Shown here: positions 7,342-15,673 of the stretch, one piece after another | Position numbering within the stretch: position 1 is the first letter of the stretch | How the letters are laid out: every line of letters begins with the position of its first letter | Origin: an uncultured Burkholderiales bacterium | GTDB lineage: Bacteria; Pseudomonadota; Gammaproteobacteria; Burkholderiales; Burkholderiaceae_C | NCBI GenBank assembly: GCA_937927685.1 | Contig: CALBSC010000097.1 | Coordinates: forward strand, 1 to 50,669 | Direction of reading: 5' to 3' | DNA: 50,669 nucleotides | Notes under the pieces: model-generated | The model's database searches: none | Told to the model about the DNA's origin: nothing | Seen by the model: only the letters and a program-made list of their open reading frames with translations | Translations under genes and position numbers: made by a program

Positions 7342-7899
7342 TTGCCGTTACCTCCACCCGCCGCCCGCCAACACCTGCATAACCGTGATGTGGCCTTCCG
7401 TGGCTACCGTCGGGACGACGGAGGGTGGGACATCGAAGGTGAGATGCGTGACACCAAGACCTACGACATCCGGGTGGTCGGCGAGCAAGTTCGACCCACG
7501 GGACAGCCCATTCACCACCTGGCCATTCGCATGACGCTGGACGAAGCCTTGGTGGTACGGGACATCGTGGTGGCGATGGACGGCACACCGCATGAGCCCT
7601 GCAGCCAGGCGCAAACCTCCCTGCAGGCCATGGTGGGGGTTCAGGTGGGGGGCGGGTGGCGCAAGAACATCGAGCAACGCGTGGGCGGGGTTCAGGGTTG
7701 CACCCACCTGCGTGAGTTGCTGTTCAACATGGCCACGGTGACCTTTCAGACGGTCCATCCGGGTGAGGCGGTGCTGAAGTTTGACAAGCCTCCCGCCTAT
7801 GTGGGGCAGTGCATGGCCTGGGACACCCGGGGTCCGCTGGTGCAGCGATTGATGCCGAAGTTCTATCAGCTCGACATCAATCGCAACGTCAAGTCTTAG
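7342..7899 (+). CDS. DUF2889 family protein
   Basis: A 185-residue protein that I recognise as DUF2889, a family of unknown function common in Betaproteobacteria. The start is a TTG at 7342, chosen because it gives the family's usual MPLPPP opening and sits six bases after a CGGAG ribosome-binding site at 7331-7335. Conserved-looking segments are HLHNRDVAFRGYRRDDG, WDIEGEMRDTKTY, GCTHLRELLFNMATVTFQT and PVVQRLMPKF-like residues near the end. Its 3' end overlaps the convergent membrane protein gene by 11 bases. Confidence 0.88.
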   Translation: MPLPPPAARQHLHNRDVAFRGYRRDDGGWDIEGEMRDTKTYDIRVVGEQVRPTGQPIHHLAIRMTLDEALVVRDIVVAMDGTPHEPCSQAQTSLQAMVGVQVGGGWRKNIEQRVGGVQGCTHLRELLFNMATVTFQTVHPGEAVLKFDKPPAYVGQCMAWDTRGPLVQRLMPKFYQLDINRNVKS

Positions 7900-8257
7900 C
7901 CGGTTCCTGGCTGGGGGCTTCCTGGGAAGGCTTTTCCTGACGGGCCTTGGCCTGGCTGGCCTGTTCGTCCTCCGCGAAAGTCGTGGCGCGGATTCGCGAC
8001 ACCTCTTCTTCGGTTTCGTTGCGCAGGGCGAGTGCAAGCTGGGCGCGCAGCCAGCACCAAAAGAAAAATGCGGCCAGCAGACAGGACAGCCCGATACCGA
8101 TGAAATGCAGCACGTTGGGTCGGCCATCCGACGCAGGCATGGCCACCGGCAGGATGCAGGCCACCACGACAAAGAAGACACCCAGGATGCCGTGGAACGG
8201 ATCGAGTTTGACGCGCTGAGACCTCGGTGGCTGGGTCTTTGTCTCGGTTTTGGCCAT
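7889..8257 (-). CDS. Small membrane protein of unknown function
   Basis: A 122-residue protein from the ATG at 8257; an alternative in-frame start at 8314 would add 19 residues, and neither has a clear ribosome-binding site. Two hydrophobic segments are visible, GILGVFFVVVACILPVAM and LHFIGIGLSCLLAAFFFWCW, so it is probably an inner-membrane protein with two helices. A charged C-terminal tail follows (EEEVSRIRATTF and a Gln/Pro/Ala/Lys-rich end). I do not recognise the family. It is convergent with and overlaps the DUF2889 gene by 11 bases. Confidence 0.65.
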   Translation of the reverse strand: MAKTETKTQPPRSQRVKLDPFHGILGVFFVVVACILPVAMPASDGRPNVLHFIGIGLSCLLAAFFFWCWLRAQLALALRNETEEEVSRIRATTFAEDEQASQAKARQEKPSQEAPSQEPAKT

Positions 8258-8376
8258 GGGCAGTCGGGCAACAGGGGGAGGGAATTCAGGGAATACGCTA
8301 ACCCGGCCAGACATGCCGGCTTGACAGGCATGGATTAGGATCGGCGCTCCCTCATCTTACTGTCAAAGTCCTCACC

Positions 8377-9348
8377 ATGTTGCTTACTCTATTGCGCCGC
8401 GTTGGCGGGCTGACACTGTTGTTGATGGGGGTGTGTGCCTCTGTGCAGGTGCAAGCGGGCTACCCCGATCGGCCCGTCAAAATTGTGGTGGCGTTCCCGC
8501 CGGGCAGCTCCACCGACATCGTGGCACGGGCGTTATCCCAGCCTTTGTCAGAAGCACTCGGGCAACCCGTGGTGATTGAAAACAGGCCGGGCGCCGGCGG
8601 CAACATCGGCACGGTGGCCGTGGCCCGCTCAACGCCGGATGGCTATACCCTGCTGATGCACAGCGTGGCTTACTCGGTCAATCCCTCGCTCTACAGCAAG
8701 GCGGGGTACGAAGTGGGCCGGGAACTGGTCGGGGTGGTCATGGCGGCCGTGTCGCCCAACATCCTGTATGTTCATCCCTCCGTCAAGGCCAACGACCTGC
8801 CCGAACTGCTGGCCCTGGCCCGGACCGAGAAACTCGCCTACGCCTCCTCGGGCAATGGCACCACCACGCACCTGGGCGCTGAACTGTTGTTCCGCGCCCT
8901 CGCCAAGGTGGACATCACCCACGCGCCATACGCACCGGCTTCCGCCGCCACGGCGGTGGTGAGCGGTCAGGTGCCCGTGGGGTCTACGTCCATTCCCCCG
9001 GTGGTGCAACTGGCCAAGGCCGGGAAAGTCAGGCCGATTGCGGTCACCAGCCTCAAGCGCAGCGGCGCCTTGCCTCAAGTCCCCACGGTGGCGGAGTTGG
9101 GGTATCCCGGGTTTGAGGCCAATACCTGGTTTGCCATGATGGCTCCCCAGGGCACCCCCCCCGAGGTGCTGGATCGTCTCAACACCGAGATCAACCGCAT
9201 CTTGCAAAACCGGGGGTTGGTGGAGGGCTTTGCCGCCCAGTCGCTCGAGATGGTCCGCATGGATCGTCCCGCGCTGGACAGTTACCTGGCCGCCGAGGCC
9301 CGAAAATGGTCGGCTGTGGTGCAGCAAACAGGCGCCAAGGTGGATTGA
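8377..9348 (+). CDS. Bug-family tripartite tricarboxylate transporter receptor
   Basis: A 323-residue periplasmic binding protein. The signal peptide is about residues 1-27 (LTLLLMGVCASVQVQA). Hallmarks of the TctC/Bug fold are the ligand loop FPPGSSTDIVAR, the second loop ENRPGAGGNIG and the PDGYTLLM turn. Binding proteins of this family capture carboxylates or aromatic acids for TctA/TctB permeases, but no permease genes are present here. It is 52 bases upstream of a fumarylacetoacetate-hydrolase-family enzyme and is probably co-transcribed with it, suggesting a ligand that enters an aromatic or keto-acid pathway. Confidence 0.93.
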   Translation: MLLTLLRRVGGLTLLLMGVCASVQVQAGYPDRPVKIVVAFPPGSSTDIVARALSQPLSEALGQPVVIENRPGAGGNIGTVAVARSTPDGYTLLMHSVAYSVNPSLYSKAGYEVGRELVGVVMAAVSPNILYVHPSVKANDLPELLALARTEKLAYASSGNGTTTHLGAELLFRALAKVDITHAPYAPASAATAVVSGQVPVGSTSIPPVVQLAKAGKVRPIAVTSLKRSGALPQVPTVAELGYPGFEANTWFAMMAPQGTPPEVLDRLNTEINRILQNRGLVEGFAAQSLEMVRMDRPALDSYLAAEARKWSAVVQQTGAKVD

Positions 9349-9400
9349 CGGCCACGCACTGCCGTCGGCTTTTTCGAACCGATTTATTCAGCACACTTCC

Positions 9401-10267
9401 ATGAAACTCATCAGCTATCAACATCAGAACGCCCTGCGCTATGGCATCCTGCTCGACGCAGGTGTGGTGGATGCGCAGGCCTGCTTGCCTGGTGCGCCGG
9501 CGTCGATCAACGACTTTGCCGCCTGGGTGGCTGACCATCCCGACTGGAAGTCCACGCTGCAAAAAAATGCGGCCACTCAGACGGCGACACCCCTCGGCCA
9601 GGTGACCCTCCTGCCATGCGTGCCGCGCCCCAGCAAAATTTTGTGTCTGGGCGTCAACTACCACGACCATGCGGCCGAGGGAGGCAACAAGGTGGCCGAT
9701 TACCCCACCATCTTCTACCGCGGCCCGTCCTCGCTGGTGGCGCATGAAGGCATCATTCCCATTCCTCCCATTTCCACGGCCCTCGACTACGAGGCGGAAC
9801 TGGCCCTGGTGATTGGACGGACTGCACGCAACGTGAGCGAGGCGGATGCACTCCAACACGTGTTTGCCTACGCCTGTTTCAACGATGGCAGCTTCCGCGA
9901 CTATCAGCGCAAGACCACGCAATGGACCGTTGGCAAGAATTTTGATTCCACGGGCGGCTTTGGCCCCTGGCTGGTGCCGGCGGATGAATTGCCCGCGGGC
10001 TGCGTGGGGCTGCACATCGAGTCGCGCCTGAACGGTCAGGTGATGCAAAGCGCCTCCACCACCGACATGGTGTTCCATGTGGCCCCGACCATTGCCATGA
10101 TGTCTGCCTGCATGACACTCGAACCCGGTGACGTGATCGTCATGGGCACCCCCGCCGGCGTGGGCTATGCCCGCAAGCCCCCGGTGTGGATGCGCGACGG
10201 CGATGTGATCGAAATCGAAGTGGAAGGCATTGGTGTGCTGCGAAACCACGTGAAAAACGCACCCTGA
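9401..10267 (+). CDS. Fumarylacetoacetate hydrolase family protein
   Basis: A 288-residue protein from the ATG at 9401 (MKLISYQHQNALRYG). The FAH catalytic core begins at about residue 80: KILCLGVNYHDHA, the metal-binding ALDYEAELALVIG (the two carboxylates), CFNDGSFRDYQ (Asp ligand), KNFDSTGGFGPW and the closing GDVIVMGTPAGVGYAR. The family hydrolyses or decarboxylates beta-diketo acids such as fumarylpyruvate, acylpyruvates or 2-hydroxyhepta-dienedioates; the exact substrate cannot be read from sequence. It follows a Bug receptor and is closed by a strong hairpin. Confidence 0.92.
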   Translation: MKLISYQHQNALRYGILLDAGVVDAQACLPGAPASINDFAAWVADHPDWKSTLQKNAATQTATPLGQVTLLPCVPRPSKILCLGVNYHDHAAEGGNKVADYPTIFYRGPSSLVAHEGIIPIPPISTALDYEAELALVIGRTARNVSEADALQHVFAYACFNDGSFRDYQRKTTQWTVGKNFDSTGGFGPWLVPADELPAGCVGLHIESRLNGQVMQSASTTDMVFHVAPTIAMMSACMTLEPGDVIVMGTPAGVGYARKPPVWMRDGDVIEIEVEGIGVLRNHVKNAP

Positions 10268-10323
10268 AGCTGCTGTTTACCCCACTCGTCCTCGGGCCGT
10301 CAGGGCCCTGAGGGCGACACCAG

Positions 10324-10362
10324 AGGGCGCCATCCGTTGAGCGGTTGGCGCCCTTGTCGTTT
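10324..10362 (+). terminator. Terminator between convergent FAH-family and TauD-family genes
   Basis: AGGGCGCCA (10324-10332) pairs with TGGCGCCCT (10346-10354), with three further inner pairs (CCG/CGG). On the plus strand the stem is followed by a T-rich TGTCGTTT, so it should end the Bug-FAH transcript. It touches the stop codon of the opposite gene and may serve both directions. Confidence 0.7.
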
Positions 10363-11186
10363 CAGGCAGGACGATCGCCCCTGAGCGTGATGCGGTGCAT
10401 GAGGCGACGGAACCCATGGTAGTCGTTGACGGGGTTGTGCATCGCACAGCGGTTGTCCCAGAAAGCCAGCGAGTTGGGCTGCCAGTTGAAGCGGCAGGTG
10501 AACTCGGGCTTGACCTGATGTTCAAACAGAAAGCGCAACAGCGGGGCGCTTTCTTCGTCTGTCATGCCCTCGAAGCCTGCCGTGTGCGCGGTGTTGACAT
10601 ACAGCGCAGGACGCCGGGTTTCGGGGTGGGTGCGCATCACGGGGTGAACGGCCTGGAATTGGGTGGGCGCGCCGTCCTTGGCATCTGACTTGAGCCGGTC
10701 TTCGCGCGTCTTGCTCACGTCGGCCTTGGCCGAACTGCTGATGCCCTTGAGCGGGCGCAGCACGTTCTTCATGGTGTCTGACAAGCTGTCCCAGGCCAGG
10801 TACTGGTTGGCAAACAGGGTATCGCCGCCATAAGGTGGGATTTCACGGGCCAAGAGCATGGAGCCCATGGGCGGTTCTTCGAGGTAGGTGGTGTCCGAGT
10901 GCCACACGCCGCCGAAGTTGGAGCGCTCATGCTCGAGTTTTTTGACTTCAATGATGTGGGGAAAGCCTTCGAGGCCTTTGACGAAAGGGTACTCGACGGG
11001 TTGCCCCATCGCCTTGGCAAATTGCATGAACTGTGCGGGCGCGAGATCCTGGTCGCGGAAAAAAATCACCAGGTTGTCCAGCAGGGCATGGCGGATTTCC
11101 TGGGCCAGCGAGGACGACAGTGGCTGGCGCAAATCCACGCCGTGAATTTCAGCGCCTAGCGCGCCAGCAACTTTCTGAATCTTCAT
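10362..11186 (-). CDS. TauD/TfdA-family 2-oxoglutarate-dependent dioxygenase
   Basis: A 274-residue Fe(II)/2-oxoglutarate oxygenase from the ATG at 11186 (MKIQKVAGALGAEIHGVDL). The iron-binding HxD is at His96 and Asp98 (WHSDTTY); the distal histidine and 2-oxoglutarate-binding arginine lie in CAMHNPVNDYHGFRRLMHR near the C-terminus. The family desaturates or cleaves sulfonates, aryloxyacetates and similar carboxylic acids (TauD, TfdA, AtsK). The substrate is not evident. It is divergent from the Bug receptor at 11309, with 122 bases between the starts, so the pair may share regulation and the receptor may import the substrate. Confidence 0.93.
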   Translation of the reverse strand: MKIQKVAGALGAEIHGVDLRQPLSSSLAQEIRHALLDNLVIFFRDQDLAPAQFMQFAKAMGQPVEYPFVKGLEGFPHIIEVKKLEHERSNFGGVWHSDTTYLEEPPMGSMLLAREIPPYGGDTLFANQYLAWDSLSDTMKNVLRPLKGISSSAKADVSKTREDRLKSDAKDGAPTQFQAVHPVMRTHPETRRPALYVNTAHTAGFEGMTDEESAPLLRFLFEHQVKPEFTCRFNWQPNSLAFWDNRCAMHNPVNDYHGFRRLMHRITLRGDRPA

Positions 11187-11308
11187 TTTTCCATTCTGGC
11201 ACAGGCACGTGGTGCGGGGCGGATGTCCCTGTTGATCAGGTGACATTGCTGGCCGGATCGCGCTCCACTTGGTGTAACCTAGCCTGCTTCTTTGTCCTTG
11301 GGTTGATC

Positions 11309-12274
11309 ATGATCAAACACTTGTTGCGCGCGGTGATCTCCGGCGCGGTGATGGCTTTCGCTGTGGGTGTGTCTGCGCAGGAGTTTCCCGCGCGTCCTGT
11401 CAAGATCGTCGTGCCACAAACCCCGGGCGGGGCATCGGATGCACTGGCCCGCATCGTGGGACAAAAACTCAGCGAGAAGTGGCAGCAGCCTGTGGTGGTG
11501 GAAAACCGTCCGGGTGCAGGCGGCAACGTGGGCATGGAGTTTGTGGCTCAGGCCCCTGCCGATGGCTACACGCTGTTGATGAGCTATGTGGGCTCGCATG
11601 CCATCAATGCCGCGTTGTATAAAAAATTGCCGTTTGATCCCGAGCGCGATTTCGCCCCGGTGGCCACGCTGGCGACCTTGCCCTTTGTGCTGGTGGCCCG
11701 GCCTGACGCACCGTTCAAGACCGTGCGCGAACTCGCCGACCTGGGGCGACGTCAGCCGCTCACGTTCGGCTCGGCGGGCAACGGCTCGGTCAACCACCTG
11801 CTCGGGGTGATGTTCAATGCCGCCACCGGCAGCAAACTCGACCACATTCCTTACCGGGGCGCTGCACCGGCCATGCAGGACCTGATGAGCGGGCAGATCT
11901 CGATGGTGTTCACCAGCCTGCCGTCCGTGGCCAGCGCCATACGCAGTGGGACCTTGCGCGGTATTGCGGTGACCAGTGCCCAGCGCTCGCAATCCTTCCC
12001 GCAAATTCCCACCATCGCAGAAGCCGGTTACAAGGATTTTGATGTCTCCCCGTGGTTCGGTTTGTTTGCCCCGGCCAAGACACCCCCCGCCGTTGTGCGG
12101 CGCATGAACCAGGACATCCAGGACATCCTGAAAAACCGTGAGGTGGTGGAGAAGTTCCAGGGCCAGGGAGCGGACCCCTTCATCACCCAGCCGGCTGAGT
12201 TCGCGGCCATCCTGAAGTCCGATCTGGCCAAGTGGAGCGAGGTGGTGAAGGCCTCGGGCGCTCAGATCGATTGA
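11309..12274 (+). CDS. Bug-family tripartite tricarboxylate transporter receptor
   Basis: A 321-residue periplasmic binding protein. The ATG at 11309 is chosen because it starts a normal signal peptide (HLLRAVISGAVMAFAVGVSAQ); the open frame extends upstream across the divergent dioxygenase gene without resemblance to the family. Bug features are VPQTPGGASDALARIVG, ENRPGAGGNVGMEF and DGYTLLM. Divergent neighbour is a TauD-type dioxygenase. Its last 92 bases are covered on the other strand by the caspase-like ORF. Confidence 0.93.
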   Translation: MIKHLLRAVISGAVMAFAVGVSAQEFPARPVKIVVPQTPGGASDALARIVGQKLSEKWQQPVVVENRPGAGGNVGMEFVAQAPADGYTLLMSYVGSHAINAALYKKLPFDPERDFAPVATLATLPFVLVARPDAPFKTVRELADLGRRQPLTFGSAGNGSVNHLLGVMFNAATGSKLDHIPYRGAAPAMQDLMSGQISMVFTSLPSVASAIRSGTLRGIAVTSAQRSQSFPQIPTIAEAGYKDFDVSPWFGLFAPAKTPPAVVRRMNQDIQDILKNREVVEKFQGQGADPFITQPAEFAAILKSDLAKWSEVVKASGAQID

Positions 12275-13016
12275 GCAAGGCACGTTTGCCCAGGCGAGCG
12301 GCTTCGATGGCACGGGCCAGTGCCTGCATGGACGGGGTGATGCGACAGAATATTTCGTGCCCGGTGCCCTGCTTGACGAAAAACGGGGTCTGGGCCACCT
12401 GGTGCTGAAACTGCTGGATCAGGTACTGCTCGATCTGTCGGTAGGTCACCACGCCTGAGCGTCGCTGCAGCACGGCTTCCAGCCAGGTGAGCGTGAAGTC
12501 GCTGCCAAACAAGTGCGAATAGGACGATTGATCGCGCGTGCACGAGCACATGCTGATGAACGACTCCAGACGACTGTGCTCCAGGGCACGCCTAAACGCC
12601 GGCGGATGGCCCTTGATGTAGGGCGCGCCAGATTGGCAGGCATCGATCACCTTCACCACCACACGGGGTTGCAGTTGCCGCAACAGGTCGTCGACTTCCT
12701 GGTTGCCGAGTGAGGTGGCCTCGAGCAACTGCGGGCTGTAGTCGCGTCCGCAAAAGCGTGCGTCCCCATAGTAGATGCCGTGGCCGGTGAAATACCAGAA
12801 CACTTCGTCCACCAGTTGCCCCTTGAAGCGTCGCACCCAGGCCCTGAGGTTGGCGCGCATGTCGGGAATCGTGGGACTCTGGTTCAGGACCAGGATGTCG
12901 TCGAATCGTCCGGTGAGTTGCAGCATCTGCTGCATGTGCTGGGCGTCGAGCTTGCAGCCGGGCAGTGCGCCAGCGTTCTGGTACTCGGAGACGGAAATGA
13001 TGACGGCAAGATTCAT
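12183..13016 (-). CDS. Caspase-like (peptidase C14) protein, probably truncated at the C-terminus
   Basis: A 277-residue ORF from the ATG at 13016 (MNLAVIISVSEYQN). The caspase/metacaspase fold is clear: PGCKLDAQHMQQML, the catalytic-histidine strand VFWYFTGHGIYYG (His79) and the catalytic-cysteine strand VKVIDACQSGAPYI (Cys127). Residues 1 to about 245 look like a genuine domain; the last 30 residues (248-277) are read from the antisense strand of the Bug gene and are a Pro/Arg/Ser-rich stretch without family character. From memory, related bacterial caspases are longer, with a C-terminal effector or sensor region, so this gene looks cut short where it meets its neighbour. No signal peptide or membrane segment. 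Same strand as the Nudix gene, 162 bases upstream. Confidence 0.8.
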   Translation of the reverse strand: MNLAVIISVSEYQNAGALPGCKLDAQHMQQMLQLTGRFDDILVLNQSPTIPDMRANLRAWVRRFKGQLVDEVFWYFTGHGIYYGDARFCGRDYSPQLLEATSLGNQEVDDLLRQLQPRVVVKVIDACQSGAPYIKGHPPAFRRALEHSRLESFISMCSCTRDQSSYSHLFGSDFTLTWLEAVLQRRSGVVTYRQIEQYLIQQFQHQVAQTPFFVKQGTGHEIFCRITPSMQALARAIEAARLGKRALLNRSERPRPSPPRSTWPDRTSGWPRTQPAG

Positions 13017-13128
13017 GATCACCTCTGGAAAGGGGAGTTGCAACACGACACCCGTCTGGGTGTTCGACAACCGAGGAATCGGCTGTGCAATCAGCTTATC
13101 GCCGTGAGAACAAAAGAGGGGGTGATGT

Positions 13129-13149
13129 GTTACCCGATGACCGGGTAAC
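13129..13149. promoter_or_regulatory. Inverted repeat upstream of the caspase-like gene
   Basis: GTTACCCG (13129-13136) and CGGGTAAC (13142-13149) form a perfect 8-bp dyad with a 5-base spacer, about 113 bases before the caspase-like start and 30 bases after the Nudix stop. No T-tract follows in either direction, so an operator is at least as likely as a terminator. Confidence 0.4.
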
Positions 13150-13178
13150 CATGACCATGCCAACGACCTGGTGGCGGG

Positions 13179-13727
13179 TCAGGCAATGTCGATCTGGTGC
13201 AGGTCGAACTGACCCCGCGCGCGGTCGGCAAAGAAGCAGCGCAAGGTTTCGCGCACGGTGCGGAATGCAATCTCGTCCCAGGGGATTTCGTCTTCGCGAA
13301 AGAGTCGTGCTTCCTGGGTCTCGTGTCCGGGATCGAACCTGTCGCTGAGCAGGCGGGCGCGAAAGAAAAAATGCACCTGCCCCACGCGCACCACATTCAT
13401 GAGGGTGAACAGGTCCAGCAGTTCAATCTCCGCGCCGGCCTCCTCGGCGGTTTCGCGAAGGGCTCCCTCGGCCACGGTTTCGCCCAGCTCCATGAAGCCA
13501 GCGGGCAATGTCCACTTGCCTTTTCGGGGCTCGATGTTGCGCAGGCAAAGCAACACCCGGTCATCGATGAAGGGCACCGTGCCCACCACATTGAGCGGAT
13601 TCTCGTAGTGGATGACATGGCAGGACGGACAGACGGCACGCTCGCGCGTGTCACCGTCGTCCGGCAGACGGTACTGCACCGCAGTCCCACAGGCCTTGCA
13701 GTGCCGGATGGATCCGCGGTGCAACAT
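13179..13727 (-). CDS. Nudix hydrolase with N-terminal zinc ribbon
   Basis: A 182-residue protein from the ATG at 13727, which avoids overlap with the TRAP receptor gene. A four-cysteine zinc ribbon is formed by CKAC (Cys10, Cys13) and CPSC (Cys33, Cys36). The Nudix box, G-x5-E-x7-REUxEExGU, reads GFMELGETVAEG followed by ALRETAEEAGAE. The combination of zinc ribbon and Nudix domain resembles NudC/YjaD-like or ADP-ribose pyrophosphatase relatives that hydrolyse nucleoside diphosphate derivatives. It lies 19 bases downstream of the TRAP receptor gene and is probably transcribed with it. Confidence 0.92.
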   Translation of the reverse strand: MLHRGSIRHCKACGTAVQYRLPDDGDTRERAVCPSCHVIHYENPLNVVGTVPFIDDRVLLCLRNIEPRKGKWTLPAGFMELGETVAEGALRETAEEAGAEIELLDLFTLMNVVRVGQVHFFFRARLLSDRFDPGHETQEARLFREDEIPWDEIAFRTVRETLRCFFADRARGQFDLHQIDIA

Positions 13728-13746
13728 GTCAGACACCGCGACCGAA

Positions 13747-14787
13747 TTACTTGCCGTGCTTGGCAATCAGGCTTTTGGCGGTTTCGAGCAACTTGTTGCC
13801 GTCAAAGCCGCGTTTGTTCATGTCCGCCACCCACTCGTCATCGATCATGCTGGAGCGCTTGACGAAATCGGCCGCATCGGCCGTGGTGATCTGGTAGATC
13901 GTGTTGCCACGATCCGCCGCCGATTTGCGGCCCACGGCATCGTTGCCCTGCTGCACCTTGCCGAGCCAGGCCGAGGTGGCCAGGCCGGAGTTGTTGTCGA
14001 TGATTTTCTTCAGGTCCGGTGCCAGGCCCTCATAACGGGCCTTGTTCATGGCCATCACAAAGGTGGTGGTGTACAGGGCCGGTGCATTGGCGGGGAATTC
14101 GCTGTGGAACTTGGTCAGTTCATGCACTTTGACTGACGGCACCACCTCCCAGGGAATGGCGCAACCCACGATGGTGCCCTTGGACAGGGCATCGGGAATG
14201 GCCGGCAAGGGCATGCCGACGGGCGTGGCACCCAGCGAGGCCAGCAGCTTGGTGGACTGACGGGTGGGGCCGCGCATCTTGAGGCCACGCAGATCGGCCG
14301 CGGTTTTCACCTGCTTGTCGATGGTGTGGAACATGCCGGGGCCGTGCACATGCAGGGCCAGGACCTGGGTGTCCTTGAATTCGTCGGGGGCGGCGGTCTG
14401 GACGTATTCCCAGAAGGCCTTGGAGGTGGCCTCGGCATTGTTCATCATGAACGGCAACTCGAACACCTCGATCCGCGGGAAGCGGCCGGCGGTGTTGCCG
14501 GGCAGGGTCCAGACCACATCCACCACGCCGTCCTTGGCCTGGTCGTACAGCTGCACCGGGGTGCCGCCGAGTTGCATGGCGGGGTAGCCCTCAAACTTGA
14601 TGCGGCCGCCGGACTCCTTTTCCACTTTTTCCATCCAGGGCTTGTGCATGGTCAGCCACACGTTGGACTGCGGCGCCATGAAGGTGTGGAACTTGAGGGT
14701 GACGCTTTGCTGGGCCAGACCGCTGAGGGTGGGGGCGGCCACTGCGACGGCAGCGCCTGCTTTGAGAACAGAACGACGTTGAATCAT
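13747..14787 (-). CDS. TRAP transporter solute-binding protein, DctP family
   Basis: A 346-residue periplasmic receptor. The N-terminus carries a twin-arginine-like leader (IQRRSVLKAGAAVAVA) ending near the AQQ at residues 25-27. DctP features include FMAPQSNVWLTMHKPWMEKV, the GGTPVQLYDQAKDGVVDVVW segment and the LRGLKMRGPTRQS motif that carries the carboxylate-binding arginine. DctP proteins deliver organic acids to DctQ/DctM membrane subunits, but neither is present in this window. It is flanked by a fumarylacetoacetate-hydrolase-family gene upstream (61-base gap) and Nudix downstream, so its ligand may be an aromatic ring-cleavage precursor. Confidence 0.93.
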   Translation of the reverse strand: MIQRRSVLKAGAAVAVAAPTLSGLAQQSVTLKFHTFMAPQSNVWLTMHKPWMEKVEKESGGRIKFEGYPAMQLGGTPVQLYDQAKDGVVDVVWTLPGNTAGRFPRIEVFELPFMMNNAEATSKAFWEYVQTAAPDEFKDTQVLALHVHGPGMFHTIDKQVKTAADLRGLKMRGPTRQSTKLLASLGATPVGMPLPAIPDALSKGTIVGCAIPWEVVPSVKVHELTKFHSEFPANAPALYTTTFVMAMNKARYEGLAPDLKKIIDNNSGLATSAWLGKVQQGNDAVGRKSAADRGNTIYQITTADAADFVKRSSMIDDEWVADMNKRGFDGNKLLETAKSLIAKHGK

Positions 14788-14848
14788 GAGGGTCTCCTAA
14801 TGAACGAGAAATGAAGGGGGCGTGGGGTGACCGTGTGAAGGAGGACGC

Positions 14849-15544
14849 TCAGGCGACCTTGATGCGCAACTCGCCCACGCCAGCCACCTGGCCGACCAGC
14901 AGGTCGCCTGCGACCACGGCGGCCACACCCTCGGGGGTGCCGCTGTAAATCAGGTCGCCGGGTTGCAGTTCCCAGGCGGCGGACAGGTGCTCGATGGTTT
15001 CGGCAATGTTCCAGATCAGCTTGCTGACATTGCTGCGTTGACGGTCCTTGCCATTGACCTGCAGCGAAATCTCGGCCTGGGTGACGTCACCCGCCTGAGC
15101 GGCTGGCACGATGGGGCCGATGGGCGCGCTGTGGTCGAAGGCCTTGCCAATGCACCAGGGGCGGCCCTGCTTTTTCATTTCCCCTTGCAGGTCGCGGCGG
15201 GTCATGTCCAGGCCCACGGCGTAACCGAAGATGTGGCCCATGGCGTCAGCCGCCTTGATGTTGCGGCCACCTTTGCCAATGGCGACCACCAGTTCGATCT
15301 CGTGGTGCAGGTCTTTGGTCAGGCTGGGGTAGGGCATGGAGCCCGTCTCCCCCGTGGGCACCACCACGATGGCATCGGCCGGCTTGAGGAAGAAGAAGGG
15401 GGGTTCACGGCCGGTAAAGCCCATTTCCTGGGCGTGTTCGACATAGTTGCGGCCCACGCAATAGATGCGGTGAACGGGGAACTGCTGGCTACCACCTGCC
15501 ACGGGAACGGATACAGCAGGTGCGGGCGGAAAAACAAAGCTCAT
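14849..15544 (-). CDS. Fumarylacetoacetate hydrolase family protein, fumarylpyruvate hydrolase-like
   Basis: A 231-residue minimal FAH-domain enzyme from the ATG at 15544, preceded by a GAGG site. Core motifs are IYCVGRNYVEHAQEMG, the metal-binding DLHHEIELVVAIG, IFGYAVGLDMTRRDLQ, KAFDHSAPIGP and GDLIYSGTPEGVAAV. The short length and the adjacent glutathione-dependent isomerase gene (divergent, 129 bases apart) recall the NagK/NagL pair of the gentisate pathway, which converts maleylpyruvate to fumarate and pyruvate. Fumarylacetoacetate or acylpyruvate are alternative substrates. It leads a minus-strand run with the TRAP receptor and Nudix genes. Confidence 0.92.
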   Translation of the reverse strand: MSFVFPPAPAVSVPVAGGSQQFPVHRIYCVGRNYVEHAQEMGFTGREPPFFFLKPADAIVVVPTGETGSMPYPSLTKDLHHEIELVVAIGKGGRNIKAADAMGHIFGYAVGLDMTRRDLQGEMKKQGRPWCIGKAFDHSAPIGPIVPAAQAGDVTQAEISLQVNGKDRQRSNVSKLIWNIAETIEHLSAAWELQPGDLIYSGTPEGVAAVVAGDLLVGQVAGVGELRIKVA

Positions 15545-15673
15545 GGTTGACCTCGAGGGAACGTACAACCCGCCTGAGCGGGACTTCAGCCCATCAGTCT
15601 ACCGGAACCCGTCCCGCGCAGGAGGCTGGGTAAACACTGCCCGGGCAGCGTCGATCGCGGTATCCTTGCCGCC

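Noticed and set aside
15569..15582. CCCGC-CTGA-GCGGG dyad between the divergent FAH-family and isomerase genes as an operator
   Set aside because: It is short and GC-rich, such stems are frequent by chance in this genome, and nothing else supports it.
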